Shown piece after piece: positions 9,022-22,249 of a stretch of DNA of 64,000 nt (positions are counted from its first letter, which is position 1; every line of letters starts with the position of its first letter). The stretch spans positions 310,001 to 374,000 of the forward strand of contig JAZBQD010000014.1 in assembly GCA_036583965.1 (NCBI GenBank). Reading direction: 5' to 3'. Position numbers and translations under genes: made by a program. The notes under the pieces were generated by a model. It was given only the letters and a program-made list of their open reading frames with translations. It did not search any database and had not been told where the DNA came from. Origin of the DNA: Prunella strophiata. Taxonomy: Eukaryota; Chordata; Aves; Passeriformes; Prunellidae.

Positions 9022-9521
9022 TGTCCTGGGTTGCAATGCGAAATGTATTCTATTGCCATCTCCTTGTACTGGGAAGAAGCAGTGTTCTTATCTCTTACCT
9101 CCTGCTGCGGGATTCTCATGTTAATGGATCTGTTAATGGCCCATCAAGGCCTTATCACATAATTCATAGAAGTCACAATAGTCCATTGTGAGGTGCTCTG
9201 CCCAAGGGGGAGGACCAGGCAGTTTCATGGGATAAAGTTTGGGTTCTGAGTCTGAAGAGTTCAGTCCTGCTCTGCGGCTCTGCCTGGGACACAGGACTGC
9301 CTGCTGCCAGCCTCACTGCTTGGGTGGGACCATTTCATTTGGGACTGCTATCAGCATTGCAGCTGGGAGGGAAAGCCATCAGGTCACACTTTGACTCTGT
9401 TTTGTTTTTTTTTTTTCTCTACTCTTTTTTTTTTTCTTTGCATGTATTTTATTTTAGTTTTCTATTAAATTGTATTTCTGACTTAGAGTGTCTCACTAGT
9501 TTTTACTTTCAAACCAGTACA
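9022..9521 (+). repeat. 3' LTR of ERV-L-like element (500 bp)
   Basis: Same boundaries (TGTCCT...GTACA) as the 5' LTR. It differs only in the two T-rich tracts: T12 instead of T13, and T11-C instead of T10-CC. ATTAAA at 9464-9469 is the likely poly(A) signal. The inverted repeats of the 5' copy recur at 9173-9191 and 9262-9299. Confidence 0.95.
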
Positions 9522-9526
9522 AAAAT
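9522..9526 (+). repeat. Target-site duplication AAAAT, right copy
   Basis: AAAAT directly follows the 3' LTR and matches 3360-3364. The empty site would read GGAAC-AAAAT-GAATCC. Confidence 0.9.
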
Positions 9527-11057
9527 GAATCCTGATTTCAATATATTCCCAAAATACTTTTGGTATTTGTTCACAACTTGTTGATAATAAACACTACTCA
9601 TACAATCACTCCTGGCAGATGAAAGATAGAAAAGGAAATTCAAAGTTTTAATCCAAACACATATAAATATAAATTCAATCTAGCCAGTGTCAGTTATTGC
9701 TTGATAATCTTTGTCCAGGCTGGTATGACCATGGGACTTCAGTCTTCTGATTTATTGATATAGTTATTTAGGCCTTATTTCTTTCCTTTAATCAGCTGAA
9801 AGTATTGTGAAGAATGTGTTACAGGAAAGTGTAATTTATTTTTAGTAGGCACTGATTAAAAAATAAAAGGAGTATGAATCTGGGCAAGAATATTTATTCT
9901 GAAAATCAGTATTTTGACATGGCCAATACACATTGTGAAAGATAAACTCTTAAATACACAGCAGTGAGACAGCCATTAATGTTCAGATCAATACAATTCC
10001 CATTGATGACAGTGGTAATCTTTGCATTTATTTAAATACTCAGTGAGTTCAGTCTCCTAAGCAGCAGTACCTTTTTAATTCATAAAACTGACCTGACACA
10101 TGGTTTGTGTCCAGATTTCCTGCTGTCTTTGAGGTGTTATAGCTATCCAGACTTGGAATTGTGTTTGAAATTCTGCTGATGTTTTTTTGGGTTTTGCTTT
10201 TGGGGAGGAGGTTTTGTTTGTTTTGATCTTGTTATACTTCTGTGTATTGTTTTAGTCCTAATTGATAAACTCATTTATTTCAAAAGTTTAAACTTTTTTG
10301 GAGTCTCTAGCTTTTATATTATTATGTGCATAAAGACAGGAGTTGGTCTGAATCATTGAATACTGAAAAGGGTTTTAAAGGCAATGGAGAGGGCAGAGGA
10401 GAATGCTGAACACTTCTCATGAGAGAAATCAAGAAGGACCCTGTGTGCAGGCTGTGGGGTGGGTTTTGTGCTGGGAGCAGGGAGACAAGTCTGCATTCCA
10501 TGTGTGAGAGTACATGGACAACACTTGGCTCTAATGAGCAAAAGAAACCTGTGCACTTGGAGTCCCTCCACAGAAGTTGTTTCAGGGTTGATTTATTGAA
10601 TATTTGTTTCTATTAAAATAAATGGTGACTTCTCAAGTAAGGCTTATTCCTTTGGGTAGGACAGTAGTACCTGAGAGAAGACATGGTGGGGTCAGAGTAA
10701 CTGTATGTAAGGTAGGGATAACACCTTTTAATACAATTCCTGCAATAAATTCAAACACCCTTATTGGGTATGTAAGTGTTTATATACATATGTAGGCCAT
10801 ATCTTTATGTGTGTGTGTTTACCAATGTAATTTTTTAGTTTCTTGTGGTTTACCAGACATGTGGTAATGTCTCAGAAGTTAGTGTTATGGTATACATCAT
10901 TTTTTTTTTAAAAAGGGCAGCAAATTTTCAACATATATTACCCAATATATTAAGAGAGCTTCTAAAGACCAATGACATTCCACTGCATATATGTGGGTTT
11001 CAATAGTTAAAGAAACTGGATGATTTACTGAATGGAAAAAATGTAAGATTTGTGCTA
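9527..11057. other. Non-coding DNA right of the ERV
   Basis: AT-rich sequence with no supported gene or RNA. Open frames are short and without domains. Confidence 0.6.
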
Positions 11058-11130
11058 ATGGTCAAAGTTGGACTTGATGATCCTTGTGAGTCCCTTCCAG
11101 TGCAAAATGTCTGTAATAATGGTTCTGTTG
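11058..11130 (+). mobile_element. CR1 LINE 3'-end fragment
   Basis: TTGGACTTGATGATCC followed by GTCCCTTCCA is the hallmark of the CR1 3' terminus in birds. The stretch is short and diverged, a 5'-truncated old copy. Confidence 0.65.
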
Positions 11131-14100
11131 TTCTGGTCTTCTGCATGCTGGATTAAATGCTAGCACATGAAATAGGAAAAATTAGGTGTGATGAAACAGA
11201 ACTCTGCCCCTACACTCCACCTTTTAGCTTATACTAAAATATGATGAAATATTTTTGAAATCAGTAGTTGTTTTGCATTCCCTCTTTTCAAATATTGACC
11301 CTCTTGGTAGAACAAGATTAACTAACTCATGACAGTGTCCCTGATGCTTGAGAAACCTCTGGATGGAAAGCACTGTGTACTTGTGTTCTCTGCTGGAAAG
11401 CACTGTGTATTTGTGTCCCATCCTGTGGCACCACGGAGGGCTTGTCCTAAAAAAGCAAGCAATGTCTCGTAAAGAAAAAGGCACTGTTGTGGAAAAAAAA
11501 GCAAGACCCATTTCTGAGAATTAAGCAGCATATAAAAAACACATAGCTCTTGGCCTAAATTTTCAGCACTGTCTTATATTCCTCAGAGCAGTTCAGAAGG
11601 GAGCCATTTCATCCTTGTTTTCTGAGTCACTGAAGATTGAGTAATGGGTGAGAATAAAAACATTTTGATGGCAAGAGGTTCACAATGGGATCATTGTCAG
11701 ATTGGTACCTTGAGGGCTCTACTGGGGGCTGTTGTCATGCCTGTTTCCTTCCTGCTAATGAGTGGATCCAGCTCTCACTGAGGTAAGGAGAGATCAGTGT
11801 AACAATCCAAGAGTTCATAGTGGCTCATCTTTATTGTCAGCCTCCCCTACTCACTGTGACAAAGTGAAAGGCTTTGGAAAAACCAGACTCATTCACTGTA
11901 ATTGGACTAAATGGATAATAGGACACATTACACATTAAACAGAATGCTCTTTGCTGGCTTTTGCAAAGACTACAGCTCTTTGTCATTTGATAATAGACAT
12001 TCACTTTGGAGTCTATTATTTTTTTGCGTGCATTGGGATTTTTAAGATCTTTTACTCACATCAATATTAATGAAAATTGTGCAAGTAAACCCTGGGAATT
12101 CATAAAACTAACACCCAAGACCTTTGTGTTTCTAGCAATCAAAAGCCTCAAATAACTGAGAATCTGTAATTGGTTCTATTATGAGAAGTCTTGGATGGGA
12201 AAAAGAGCTCCAAGTATAAATAAAATTCACCCACTTACGGACAAGTTCTACAGCCCTAGCTTCACCTAGATAGTAACTTGCTCTTCAGACAATCTAAGTC
12301 TGTTGAATTATCCCAGCTTTTTGTGGAGTAAAAGGGAACTTAGAATAAAGCAGTATGAACCTTCTGCTTCCCAGTCTAAAACCTTGATATATGTTTCCTG
12401 TATAGGGTTATCCTCTTGCTCTGTTGGCATCATCCAGAAATACAGTTTTCAACATGGGGAATCATGTTAAAATGATGAATTTTTAACTCAGTGTTTAATT
12501 TCAATGATCTAAAAGTACTAGTAGGACTGGTATTTCCACCTTTCCAGTTCAGCTCTGCATAGATTCAATAACACTCATTTTGCAGTTTATGGGTGCCTTT
12601 TATCCTCAAAAGGCTTTTCAAGTATTCAACCATATTTTCTTGTCATTTAATGCTTTGGCATAACCCAGACCTAGGTGTGAAACCATCGGAGTTCACAGCA
12701 CCTGTAAAGTGGACAAAGCCACAAAGTGACTACTTGTTAGTGTTTATCTTGTGGAGAAGTATTTCAGCAGGACAATACTGTTAATGTCAAAATTTACATG
12801 ATGAGACCAACCTTACAGTAAAAGAATTCTAACTTCTAGTAGTTTTTTATCCTGCCTTTTCTTTTTTTAGAGGTGGAAAACTGTGGGAGGGATGTGGCTG
12901 TAAATTGCTCTAGCCTGAAAAGTGAGTGGAAGTAGGAGCAGAATTAACATTCAGTTGCCACAGCTGCCCTTCAAAAAAGTATCTCACAGTCCTTCAGAGT
13001 AACTTGTTTTTGGTGAACCCAGCTGGCAATTAAAATGGAAGTACTGGAGTGAAGAAGGAACTGGGGAAAAGGACAGGTAGTGCAGCTCTGCATTCTTGTT
13101 TTATTAGTATGTGGGGAAAAAAGAGATATTTGCCTGGTATACAGTGTGACCTGACCCTGGTTTGTCCCCTCACTTAATTATGGCAGTTAGCTTAAGAAAT
13201 ATCCTATTTGTTCCTTATGGTTTCCTTATTAATTTGGTATAGTACTTTGTGCATTTCCTTTGCCCTTCTAAGTAGGGATTTTTCTGAATGGATCAGTACA
13301 CACCTACTCACAGCTGCAGGGAAATTTCAGTCCTTTGGGGCCACCTGTGGCTGTTCTAATGGTAGGAACAAACCCAGCATTTGTCAAGCACTGAGTTAGT
13401 TTTTCTATTAGTTGTTTACACCTATCTCAGACAGTCTCTGGGTCTGAAAAATAAGATTGCTTAGGAAAGCACCTCAATATACACATAATATGCCCCCTTC
13501 CCATCATTTACCTTTATGTAATCAGAAACACACTCATTAATGCAGAACAGAGTTATGCCAAAGTAGGGCCAAGCTGAGTAGGAGAAACCAGCCTATTACA
13601 TTTGGGATGTTATCTTTTCATAAAGAGAGGAGTTTGCCTAATAAAATTGCTGCTGTGTAGCTGAAAATGATGCTTTAGGAAGACTTTCAGCAAGGTTGCT
13701 GCCTGTTTGATTTCTATTTGTACTGAGATCTTCTGAATGCCTGCAATAACCCTCTCTGGACTTTTCCCTGATTGGGAACATTCTGGTTGCATTCCACTAG
13801 ATGGCTTCAGGGAAAGCAGTTTTGCAGGGAGCAGAAACATGCAGCACTTGGTATCCAGGGAAAACCTGTCTGGGATTTTTGTCTTTTCTTTACAAGTCCA
13901 CTCTCTATGTGATACAGCTGAACCAAAAAGTCATGTTCAGTGGGATTGGACAACTACCTTGTTGGAGACTGCAGCAAATCCAGCATGATGATCCATTTGA
14001 TCCTGGTTTCATTCAGTGACATTGTGAGTGCTAAGACTGGAGGTTTATCCTGAGTATTGTGGGCAGTGGACCTTACCATGGGCTCCTGTAACATCAAACC

Positions 14101-14133
14101 AGGTGTGGCCTTGCACAGATTAGGCTACACAGG
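11131..14133. other. Non-coding stretch
   Basis: No supported gene. A short imperfect 30-bp tandem duplication containing GGAAAGCACTGTGTA lies at 11365-11424. The rest is AT-rich unique-looking sequence. Confidence 0.55.
11365..11424. repeat. 30-bp tandem duplication
   Basis: Two copies, 11365-11394 and 11395-11424, share GGAAAGCACTGTGTA and TTGTGT with a few differences. Confidence 0.6.
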
Positions 14134-14800
14134 TGTCCTGGTTTTGAAAGACAGGTGTCTGCCAGCAAAAGCTGGAATTTCCCTTTGAATAGAGAATGTA
14201 AACCCCCTCACTCAGATTATTATAATTTTGCAATTAGGGGCTTTCAGGCAAAGATTTGGGAATAGGAATAACAGTTCTTTACTAGGAATATTAGGAAAAA
14301 AATACAAATGTAATAGTACAGAAGAACAAGCAAAACAAAACAAACAAAAACCCTAGAAAAACCCTGACAGAGTCAGGGATGTGACCTGACACCCTGTGGG
14401 TCAGGGTGTTAAAAGCAGTCCAGATGAATCCTCCTGGAGTAACAGATGCAGTTCTGTGTAGTAGAGATGCTCCTGTAGAAAGTCCAGTGGTGGTGAGATG
14501 GGTCCAGTTTTCTTCTGGGAATCCAGTGGCAAACAGGATAACCTGGTGCTCCCACCAGGTTTTATCTGGATGGGAATGCTGGGTGCTCCCCTCACTGGGT
14601 GGAGCATCTCACAGTGGGATGATGTAGTGTGTCATGTCATTGGTGAGCCTCAGTGGCCACCATCAGGAAGCATCCACCCCAAAACTCGTGTTTGGCCACC
14701 TCTTCTATTTTGGTCAAGTACCCATAAGTACCCAGCAATCAGTTCCCTAGCAACCCACCAGGAAAAAATTCCACAAACACAAAGGAAACAAATCCAACCC
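14134..14800 (-). mobile_element. Solo LTR, avian ERV type, reverse orientation
   Basis: The left edge TGTCCTGGTTTT is the reverse complement of an LTR end (...AAAACCAGGACA). Read on the minus strand there is a TATA-like AGATAAAACC near 14560-14572, then T/G-rich sequence, AGTAAAGAAC near 14280 and a U5-like end at 14134. No internal retroviral genes flank it, so it is probably a solo LTR. The right edge and target duplication could not be fixed, so the end is approximate. Confidence 0.6.
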
Positions 14801-17641
14801 CCCAAGAACAGGATGTTTGGCCGTGCTGCTACAGGAGCCAAAACTGGGTCTGTGTCTGACTTGGTCACCTGCAACACTGAGGGCCAGAGCTGTGGCTGGC
14901 CCCTGGTGATGGAGCAAGAGGCAGAGGTGCTGCAGCCTTGCAGAAGCATCTCTGGTAACAAAGCCACTTATATTTCATATAATACTTTAAATCAAGACAA
15001 TCAGATATAAGTCTGTAATGAAAGCTATACTTGTATATCAGTCTTAATTCTGATTTATGTTAACCAAGATGTGGCCACATCATGGAGCATGGCTCTCCTT
15101 TGTCCATTCCCCTTTCTAGCTGTAACAAAAGAACTGAAAGTCCCCTCACAAACCCAATTTTTGGTCTGTTTTATGAATTTATTCCTTCTCCCCCAACGTA
15201 TCTTTCCACTCTTAACTTTCTGTATCTCTGAATATTACAATTTCTACTGTGTTTAGGTAGTCTTAGGATACAACCCTCTGTATTCTTTAACTGTAAATTA
15301 GTGCAGTATTTTGTGTAGGAACATATGTAGGTGTAGAGGTAGAAATAGACATCCTAAAGTTCACAAAATTAATTTAAGTCAGATTTTTCTGCAGTTCAAT
15401 ATATTTATGAAGGACAACCTACCATTTTTCTTGCAGTTAAGCTGTATGGGAATGTAGTTCTACTGTGGTGCCAAGTAGTTTCTGATCTATCCATTACTTT
15501 AATGAAACTCTATGCTGTAGCTTATGTATCGCTTGAGAATAAAGGGAGAGAGCAGAGGAGTGCCTGCTGCATCACCCAGTTCTGTGTGCTGCAGGAAATT
15601 CTGTAGTTTGGAAACTCGTGGTCACTGTTAAGGTTGTTCTTGCACAAATTCTAGTCCCTCCTTGCCTGGTATCTGTGTCTGTGGTTTAGACAGCAAGTGT
15701 GTGTCCTGGGGCAGGGCCTGGCAGTGTGGAGGCAGGAGAGGGATGGACTGGACTGGTGTGTGCACTAGTGACAAAGAATGCTCATGCTCCAGCAATGGCA
15801 TTTCCCCCAGTTTCCAGGACATCTGAGACTTCCTGCTGTCACTTCACCTAACACACTCTTCTAGCCCAGCAGTACAAATTCAGTGTCTCAAGAGCCTGTT
15901 TTTACCCTAATTTACCTTTCTGGACTTGTCAACAAGCAAGGGTTCTGTATGGTCAACTCCTGCATTACTCTGTATCCCCTGCCATTTAAGAGCATCTTTC
16001 TTGTAATTCTTAAGGAAGCCCTCACCCTCCTGTGAAGATGCTCTTTCTTTGAGTACAAATTGATATCTATCTTTAGGAGCTAAGTGTGGGAAACAAAATA
16101 CAATTGTAATTCAACTATAAGTTCAAGTCAGTATTCTAAGGAATAAATAACTGTTTGTTTATAGAATTCTGTTTACTTGCAGTAACATTGTGAAGAAATA
16201 GATATTCTAATTGACACATTCACTGTGGCATGTCTGGTATTTGTAAGTGTCAGCCCTAGAGATGTCAGTCACAGCTGAGAAGCACCACATTTATAGATAG
16301 GATTGACTTTGTCCTTCTCCTCAAGCCCTTGACCACCTCATAACATTCAACTCTTCAGCTGAGAACTGTGGGTTCTCAGTAATCAGGAGACGAAAATGAA
16401 TGGGCCATAAAGGGAGGGGGTGTTACATCTTGGAGACTTGGTTTTCTTTCCTAGCTTCCTCAAGGCATCCATTGAACTACTTTGGAAATCTCTGAACCTC
16501 ACTTTGCCTCAGCTGCTCCATCTATATGCACTTGTCTCTTAAACCCCTTCAAAATCAGGTAATGAATGTCTAAGCATGGGCTGTTGATGCTGAACACACA
16601 GTGATGCTGCTAAACTCTGAAATACTTTTGTTCATCTTACCAGTTCATCTCAGAATTACTGTCATGGTAAATCTGTATATCCCATGACTTATTTACAATA
16701 ACTGGAACAGAAACATGTACAAATTGTTACTTTTCCAGCTCTGGTTCCCAAAGATGCTACGTGCAGTATAACCACACCAACATTTCGGATCAATTGATCA
16801 GCAGCAAAAAGGTGGGGAGCTAAAGAGCTCTTGTCCATTATGCAGAGACAGTAACTAGCAGAAAAAAAAAAAAAAATCAACTTTAAATTAACCACTGCCC
16901 AGGCAAAAATCTGACTTTGCATAAGTCATAAGTCTCAACTGTGCTGTGCATTGAACAGCACAGTGCATCCCTGCCAGAGGAGTCTTCCCAGGTTGGCATG
17001 GAGGGTGAGTAGCTCCGAGCTGCTCCCATGGATGGGAACCAAGAGAAGCACCTGCACTAATTCCTGCTAATTGCCTCCTAGCAGGCAATGGCTCTGCATG
17101 GGCTGCTCAAGAAAAGCCACCTTCAAAAGTCAGCTCCACCAGAAAAAAAAAATAAAATTCCACAGCACTAAGGACACCCAAACATGAAATTTATATTCAC
17201 TGGCCAACAACAGTCACTGTTAGATCCCCCCCTACCTCTCCTCATTTCTCATGTGTCACAGGCAATTAAGGGGCTGGTCAAAGCTTGGTGCTCTGGCAGT
17301 GGCTTTTCTGCTGCGTGTATTTTTCCCTCATTGTGCACAGGAGTCTGCTGTGGGAGAGGTGGGAATGCAATCAGAAGCTGCACAAAGTCTGTCAAGGAAT
17401 ACTGGCAGGGCAGACAGTTTTCTCTTCACTTGTTGCAGCCCTGTGAGCAGAATCATAATCTCTGTGTATATGTGGAAAAAAAAAAAAAGCCTACAAAAAA
17501 TTTACAGTGATAAAATAATGGAACTCACAAAAGGCAGAAACTTCAGAGCTGATATTGGCAATCCTGCACTCCCTGTGCAGCTCAGAGAGCCAGACTAGCT
17601 CAGCTAGCACTGGGGGACTGCAGCCATACAATGAAGTTCAA
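14801..17641. other. Non-coding stretch
   Basis: No gene supported. Ordinary AT-rich sequence with an A run at 16861-16876. The first part (14801-14960), with CCAAAACTGGGTCTGTG-like sequence, may still belong to the adjacent LTR. Confidence 0.5.
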
Positions 17642-17647
17642 ATGCTC

Positions 17648-18254
17648 TGTCCTGGTTTAGGGCAAATTTGGCAGAGAACCTCCAAAGGGGGCCCCTCCCC
17701 TCAACCGGTTCGGGAAGGATTCCTTGGAGAGAGAAGTGGAAAGAACCTGTTTATTTAACAGGCACAGCACCCCCCAGCATACAAATGAACAGTACCAGAT
17801 GACAAGACTCTTTCACTGCTCTGAAAAAAGATGACAAATCCAGAAAGTCTTTCCTGGGGGTGGTCGCTCTGCTATCGGTCCCTCCGGCGCTGGGGACGGC
17901 TGCTGCAGGCCACAAGGTGCAAACTCTTGGTGTTTCCCAAGTCCCAGTCCGGAGCAGGTTGGAATGGTTTCAGGAAAGGGAAAAGGGAAGAAAAAAAAAC
18001 AGTCCAGGGAAAAAATTGGACTGCCTAGCTAAACTAAGTAATAGGCAAAGCAAGCAGCGAAGCAGGAGCAGAAGCAGGAGGAAAGCAAGAGCAAGAGCAA
18101 AAGCCAAAAGCCAAAAGCCAAAGCAAAAGCAGCACTATGTACTTTGCTGTCTGTGTCCCTTTGGGAGTAGGCTTCTCCTCCGGGAGACCAAGTGCATCTT
18201 CCCAATACCTCTATGGGCAACTTCGTTTCTTAATTCTCAGTTTCTTAATATGAT
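17648..18254 (-). mobile_element. LTR, avian ERV type, reverse orientation
   Basis: The left edge TGTCCTGGTTTAGGGC is the reverse complement of an LTR end and belongs to an LTR type I recognise from songbird DNA. AATAAA on the minus strand lies at 17750-17755, near the U5 end, as expected. ATGCTC occurs directly before (17642-17647) and again at 18255-18260, a candidate 6-bp target duplication. The right end of the LTR reads ...ATGAT, not the expected CA, so that end may be mutated or misplaced. The segment 18033-18137 is a low-complexity GCAAAAGC/AGCAGG tract. Confidence 0.65.
18033..18137. repeat. Low-complexity purine/C tract in the LTR
   Basis: Runs of GCAAAAGCC-, GAAGCAGGA- and AGCAAGA-type units with periods of about 6-8 bp. 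Open frames across it are compositional artefacts. Confidence 0.65.
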
Positions 18255-18260
18255 ATGCTC

Positions 18261-19352
18261 GTTTGTCGCCTTTGATTCTTCTGTAGAGCCTGGTTTTGTC
18301 GTGTCTCTGCATATGCCAGGTGCATAAAGTGAGATTTAAGTTTTTTCTGCATTAGGAAACACTGCCGCTATAACATATAGAAAGATATTAATGTCACTAT
18401 TGCCTTTCCAGTGTTTTTGGAAGAAGTCAGTTTTTCTAAGGAATAATAATCTGGGGAAAATTTTTCTCCAGTGCTCAAAGAATGGATTTGTAGTTTTTTA
18501 TCCAGGTTTTTCATTTACACATGACTTATTGTGTGATTGAAAATTATACATTGCTACACTGCATTATCACTAAGCATATTTAGCATGGTTTATTTTGAAT
18601 TACACGTTTGCCATTTCTTTCTCTCTTATTAAGGTTTTAAAAATCCCCAAACCTAAACGAATATCAAAAGAAAGAGCTAAAATACCCTATGCGAAACAAG
18701 CAAAGTAGTGTAATTAGATGTACTGTTTAAGGAGATGTTATATTCATTGAAGCAATGAAATTATGTTGCTTGAAAAGAATAGAAATATTTTCCCATGAAC
18801 CTGCTATTTCTTTAGCTGTTATTAGCATTCAAAAGGATTTAGCCAAAGAAGAGTAAGAGCAGTTTTGAGATGGTCGGTGTCATGGGTGTGTCTTCACAGC
18901 TGAACACCAGTAGAGGGTGCCAAAAGAAAATGTAAAAGTCATCTTGTCCCATGAGAATATACTGTACTATACCCTGGTCCTTGAATTCTGAAGTCAGAAC
19001 AATGATAAAAAGAGTATTAGTAGAGAAAAAAAAGCACAGATTAATCACTGCAATGTAGTGATTACTAATCAAGTTACTGTAAAACTTTGTAATGGAAGAA
19101 GCTGACTACTTTATTGGAATGCATATAGTGCTCTGAAAAATTTGAAGGTACTAAGACTATTCCACATAATAAATAATAGGGTTGTAGAGAATCAGCCAAT
19201 ATGTATCACCACAGGAAAAATAGCTTTTTATTGTTTTCTTGAGGGGAGTATCTAGGTTTGTGTTTTTGAGTTTAGGCCATCACAAATATATCACATATAA
19301 TTCACAGAAATAGACTCAAGTGGGTTGCCTAAACTGAACTGTCATGGTCTGG
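18261..19352. other. Non-coding stretch
   Basis: AT-rich, no supported gene or repeat family. Confidence 0.55.
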
Positions 19353-19590
19353 GAATCCCAAGATATGAAAGATTTGAACCCATTGGAACAAATCCAGAGG
19401 AGGCCACAAGGGTGATCAGAGATCTGGACAGTTCTCCTGTGAAGGTAGGCTGGGAGAGTTGGGTCCATTCAGCCTGGAAGAAGAGAAGGCACTGAGGAGA
19501 ACTTACAGCACTCTTCAAGTATCTAAAGGGGGTCTACAAGAAGTCTAGAAAGGAACTTTTTCAGAATGCATGTCGTGGCAGAACAACGGC
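19353..19590 (+). mobile_element. CR1 LINE fragment (3' region)
   Basis: Contains the CR1 string order GAGGAGGCCACAAGGGTGAT, then GGCTGGGAGAGTTGGG, TTCAGCCTGGAAGAAGAGAAGG and a diverged GGGGGTCTACAAGAA block. This is the 3' untranslated/terminal part of CR1 on the plus strand. Diverged, so old. Confidence 0.8.
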
Positions 19591-22249
19591 GAGCATCTAG
19601 CTAATTACAGATCCATCTACTTCCTAGTGATCTTGTAGGACTTGTAGTCATCTCAGCTAGCATTTACACCTCCAAAAGTTATGTGCTTTTGAGAGAAGAT
19701 GCAGCCAGAAAGAAAAGACAGCTTTGGGAAAGAATGGAAATGAAGAAAATGAACTGGCCTCCATATGTATCTATTGCACAGCTATGTTCATTATGGTTCA
19801 ATTTTTTCAGCAGAGAGCTTTTTTTTAGTGTCAGCTGACACTTTTTATGGTTTGTAACTTAGGTTTCAGTGCTGTGCTAATCAGATCTTGGTGTCATAAA
19901 TACTTTGCAAAGTGTGACATAATCTGACTTTTACAGAATAGAGTACTGTTCACCTTGACCCTTCATCTGCCTCACATAGATGTGTCATGATACTGCTTTC
20001 AATTTAGCAGGGGAATCTGAAAATTACCAGGAAGCTGAAACAGATGAAACTAATGTGGTTATACAAAGGATACCAAAAATATTTTTATGTAAGATGGTAT
20101 ATTTTCAGAAATTTTTTAAAATGTCCTGTAACTAGAAATTATATTCTCTTCTGCAGTCCAACAGGCTACATTAAGTTCTTATTTCCATTGTTCAAATTCT
20201 ATTTCTTGAAGAAACATGTTGATTACTTTGTATCTACAAGGTTATTCTTTTCTAATCATCTATTGCTCAAAAGATAGTTGTGCTGCATGGCAGCCTCAGT
20301 TCAGTGCATCAAAAAATCTGTGCAGAACTGGGAGTCAAGCCTCCAACCTTTAGGACTTTTGCTCTCTTTTATGCTTTTTATTTTACTTCATAATTCATAT
20401 TATTTTCTTTCTGATTTCTTAGAAGTTGAGAAAGAAGAATACACAGACTACTTGAGTAATAAAAGTGCAGAACCATTCTAAAATACAAATTTGCTGCTGA
20501 AAAAGTTATATTTCTCTCCTTAATGCTGCCTAAATCCCAGTTTCCAAACATACCCTCCATCAAGACACTGGACATCTCCTTCATTTCACCTCTATCTGCT
20601 GTTGTCAAACCACACATTTCCTCCAATTAAGAACTCAAGAAACGACATTTAAAAGAGCTTTTCTCTGGACATGAGCATACTGAAAATATTTCTGTTGCAG
20701 TAGGAAATAAAGAAAGAAAGAAATACATATTTGATCTCATTTGCATGGCAACAAAGTCTTCTACCTGTGAAAAATATACTATCAAAGTGTAAAATAGATT
20801 CAAATAATTAGGTTAGTCAGGTAGAAAAGAACAGGTTCTGGAAATGTCTTTTGATGAAAAGAATTTATATTCAAATATAAATTCTTCACTGATTGCCTTC
20901 TGAAACACATTGTACTTCATTCTTCTGTTACATGTCAATTTGCCTACTCCAGCAGAAGCACAGTGGCACTCCTGTTCTGCAAAGTCTCCATAGTCAGAGG
21001 CTCTGAAGTCTTGCTAGGGACTTTTCTAGTGTCTTCTAGCCATTAGAAAATTGAAGTAATAATTTGTTCCGTTATTTCTTATGTAGTTCACTATGGATAC
21101 AGGATGCAGGTTTTTGCATTTGCAGGAAGTTTGTATGGATTTGAAATGTATCCTCACACCAGGGCCACAAGAACATTCTCATCCCCTTTTTAATCATCTT
21201 CAAACTCAGCAATTCTCACAAGAACCTCACTCATGAATGACTTGCAAGTGAGTTGAAGAAACATGGCAAATATAAGTAGTGTTAAAATGCAGAGAAGTGT
21301 TGAGGGACACCATACCCTACTATTTTAAATGAGTAAGCATGGATGGACGGCTTTTTTTTTTTTCCTTAGTTGACTACAGAACCAATGGTACTTTGCAGGA
21401 GGGTGTTTGGATTCAAGATGACACTGGAAACAAAGAGCATGGCTACACAGAAGGTGCTACTTTTAGACCAGAACATTCAACTACTTAAAGGCAGATAGGA
21501 GAATAGCTGATTAGTGACAGCTCTGACAGGAGGAGTGTGAGGATTACCCCGTGGGAAAAATATTAATACATTTTTATTTAAAAAAAAATCATTAATTTCT
21601 GGGCCGCAAGCATCAGTAAAAAAAAAAGGTCAGTTAAAGACATCCTAGTGCTCTTCTTATTTAAGTAAGGACAGTGCATTCATACACCCACAGAACAATG
21701 CAAGACAAACCTACACAACATCCATCATCAAATGCAAAATGAATAAATAATAATTTCAATCTTCCATGGAATGAATGACATTTTATTTGTTATTTTCACT
21801 TCAGCTGGTAAAAAACTATCTTTCAGGACTGAATTTTATGAATTTCTCCACTGAAATGACCTCATTAGAATAGTCTGTATGCATAAGAGACAGCAAGAAG
21901 GTGCTCTCCTCTGTTAGGGGAATACCCAGCCAGTACATTATTGTCTAGTTCAGAGGCAGTAATTTCTGAAATAATTTAAATTTTTATATTGCAAGTGAAT
22001 GGTCAAGACATTTTATTACTGGCTAAGGTAAAAAGAATGTCTTCTGTGTCCTTTCAGAAGGGAAGGCTACCTGGATCTAAAGCTGCTTAGGTCCATGATA
22101 GGATGCTTTGTATTAAAAGGGAGCTCTATTCTTCGTCCTTTTGGATTTCTTCTATAGCTTTACACTCACTCTTCAGGTACCTGTTAATATGTCCTATTAT
22201 CCCATGTAAATATTTATGGGCATAGTCACTGAATTCATTAGCATTCCAT
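19591..22249. other. Non-coding stretch
   Basis: AT-rich with short A and T runs. No gene or clear repeat seen. Confidence 0.55.
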
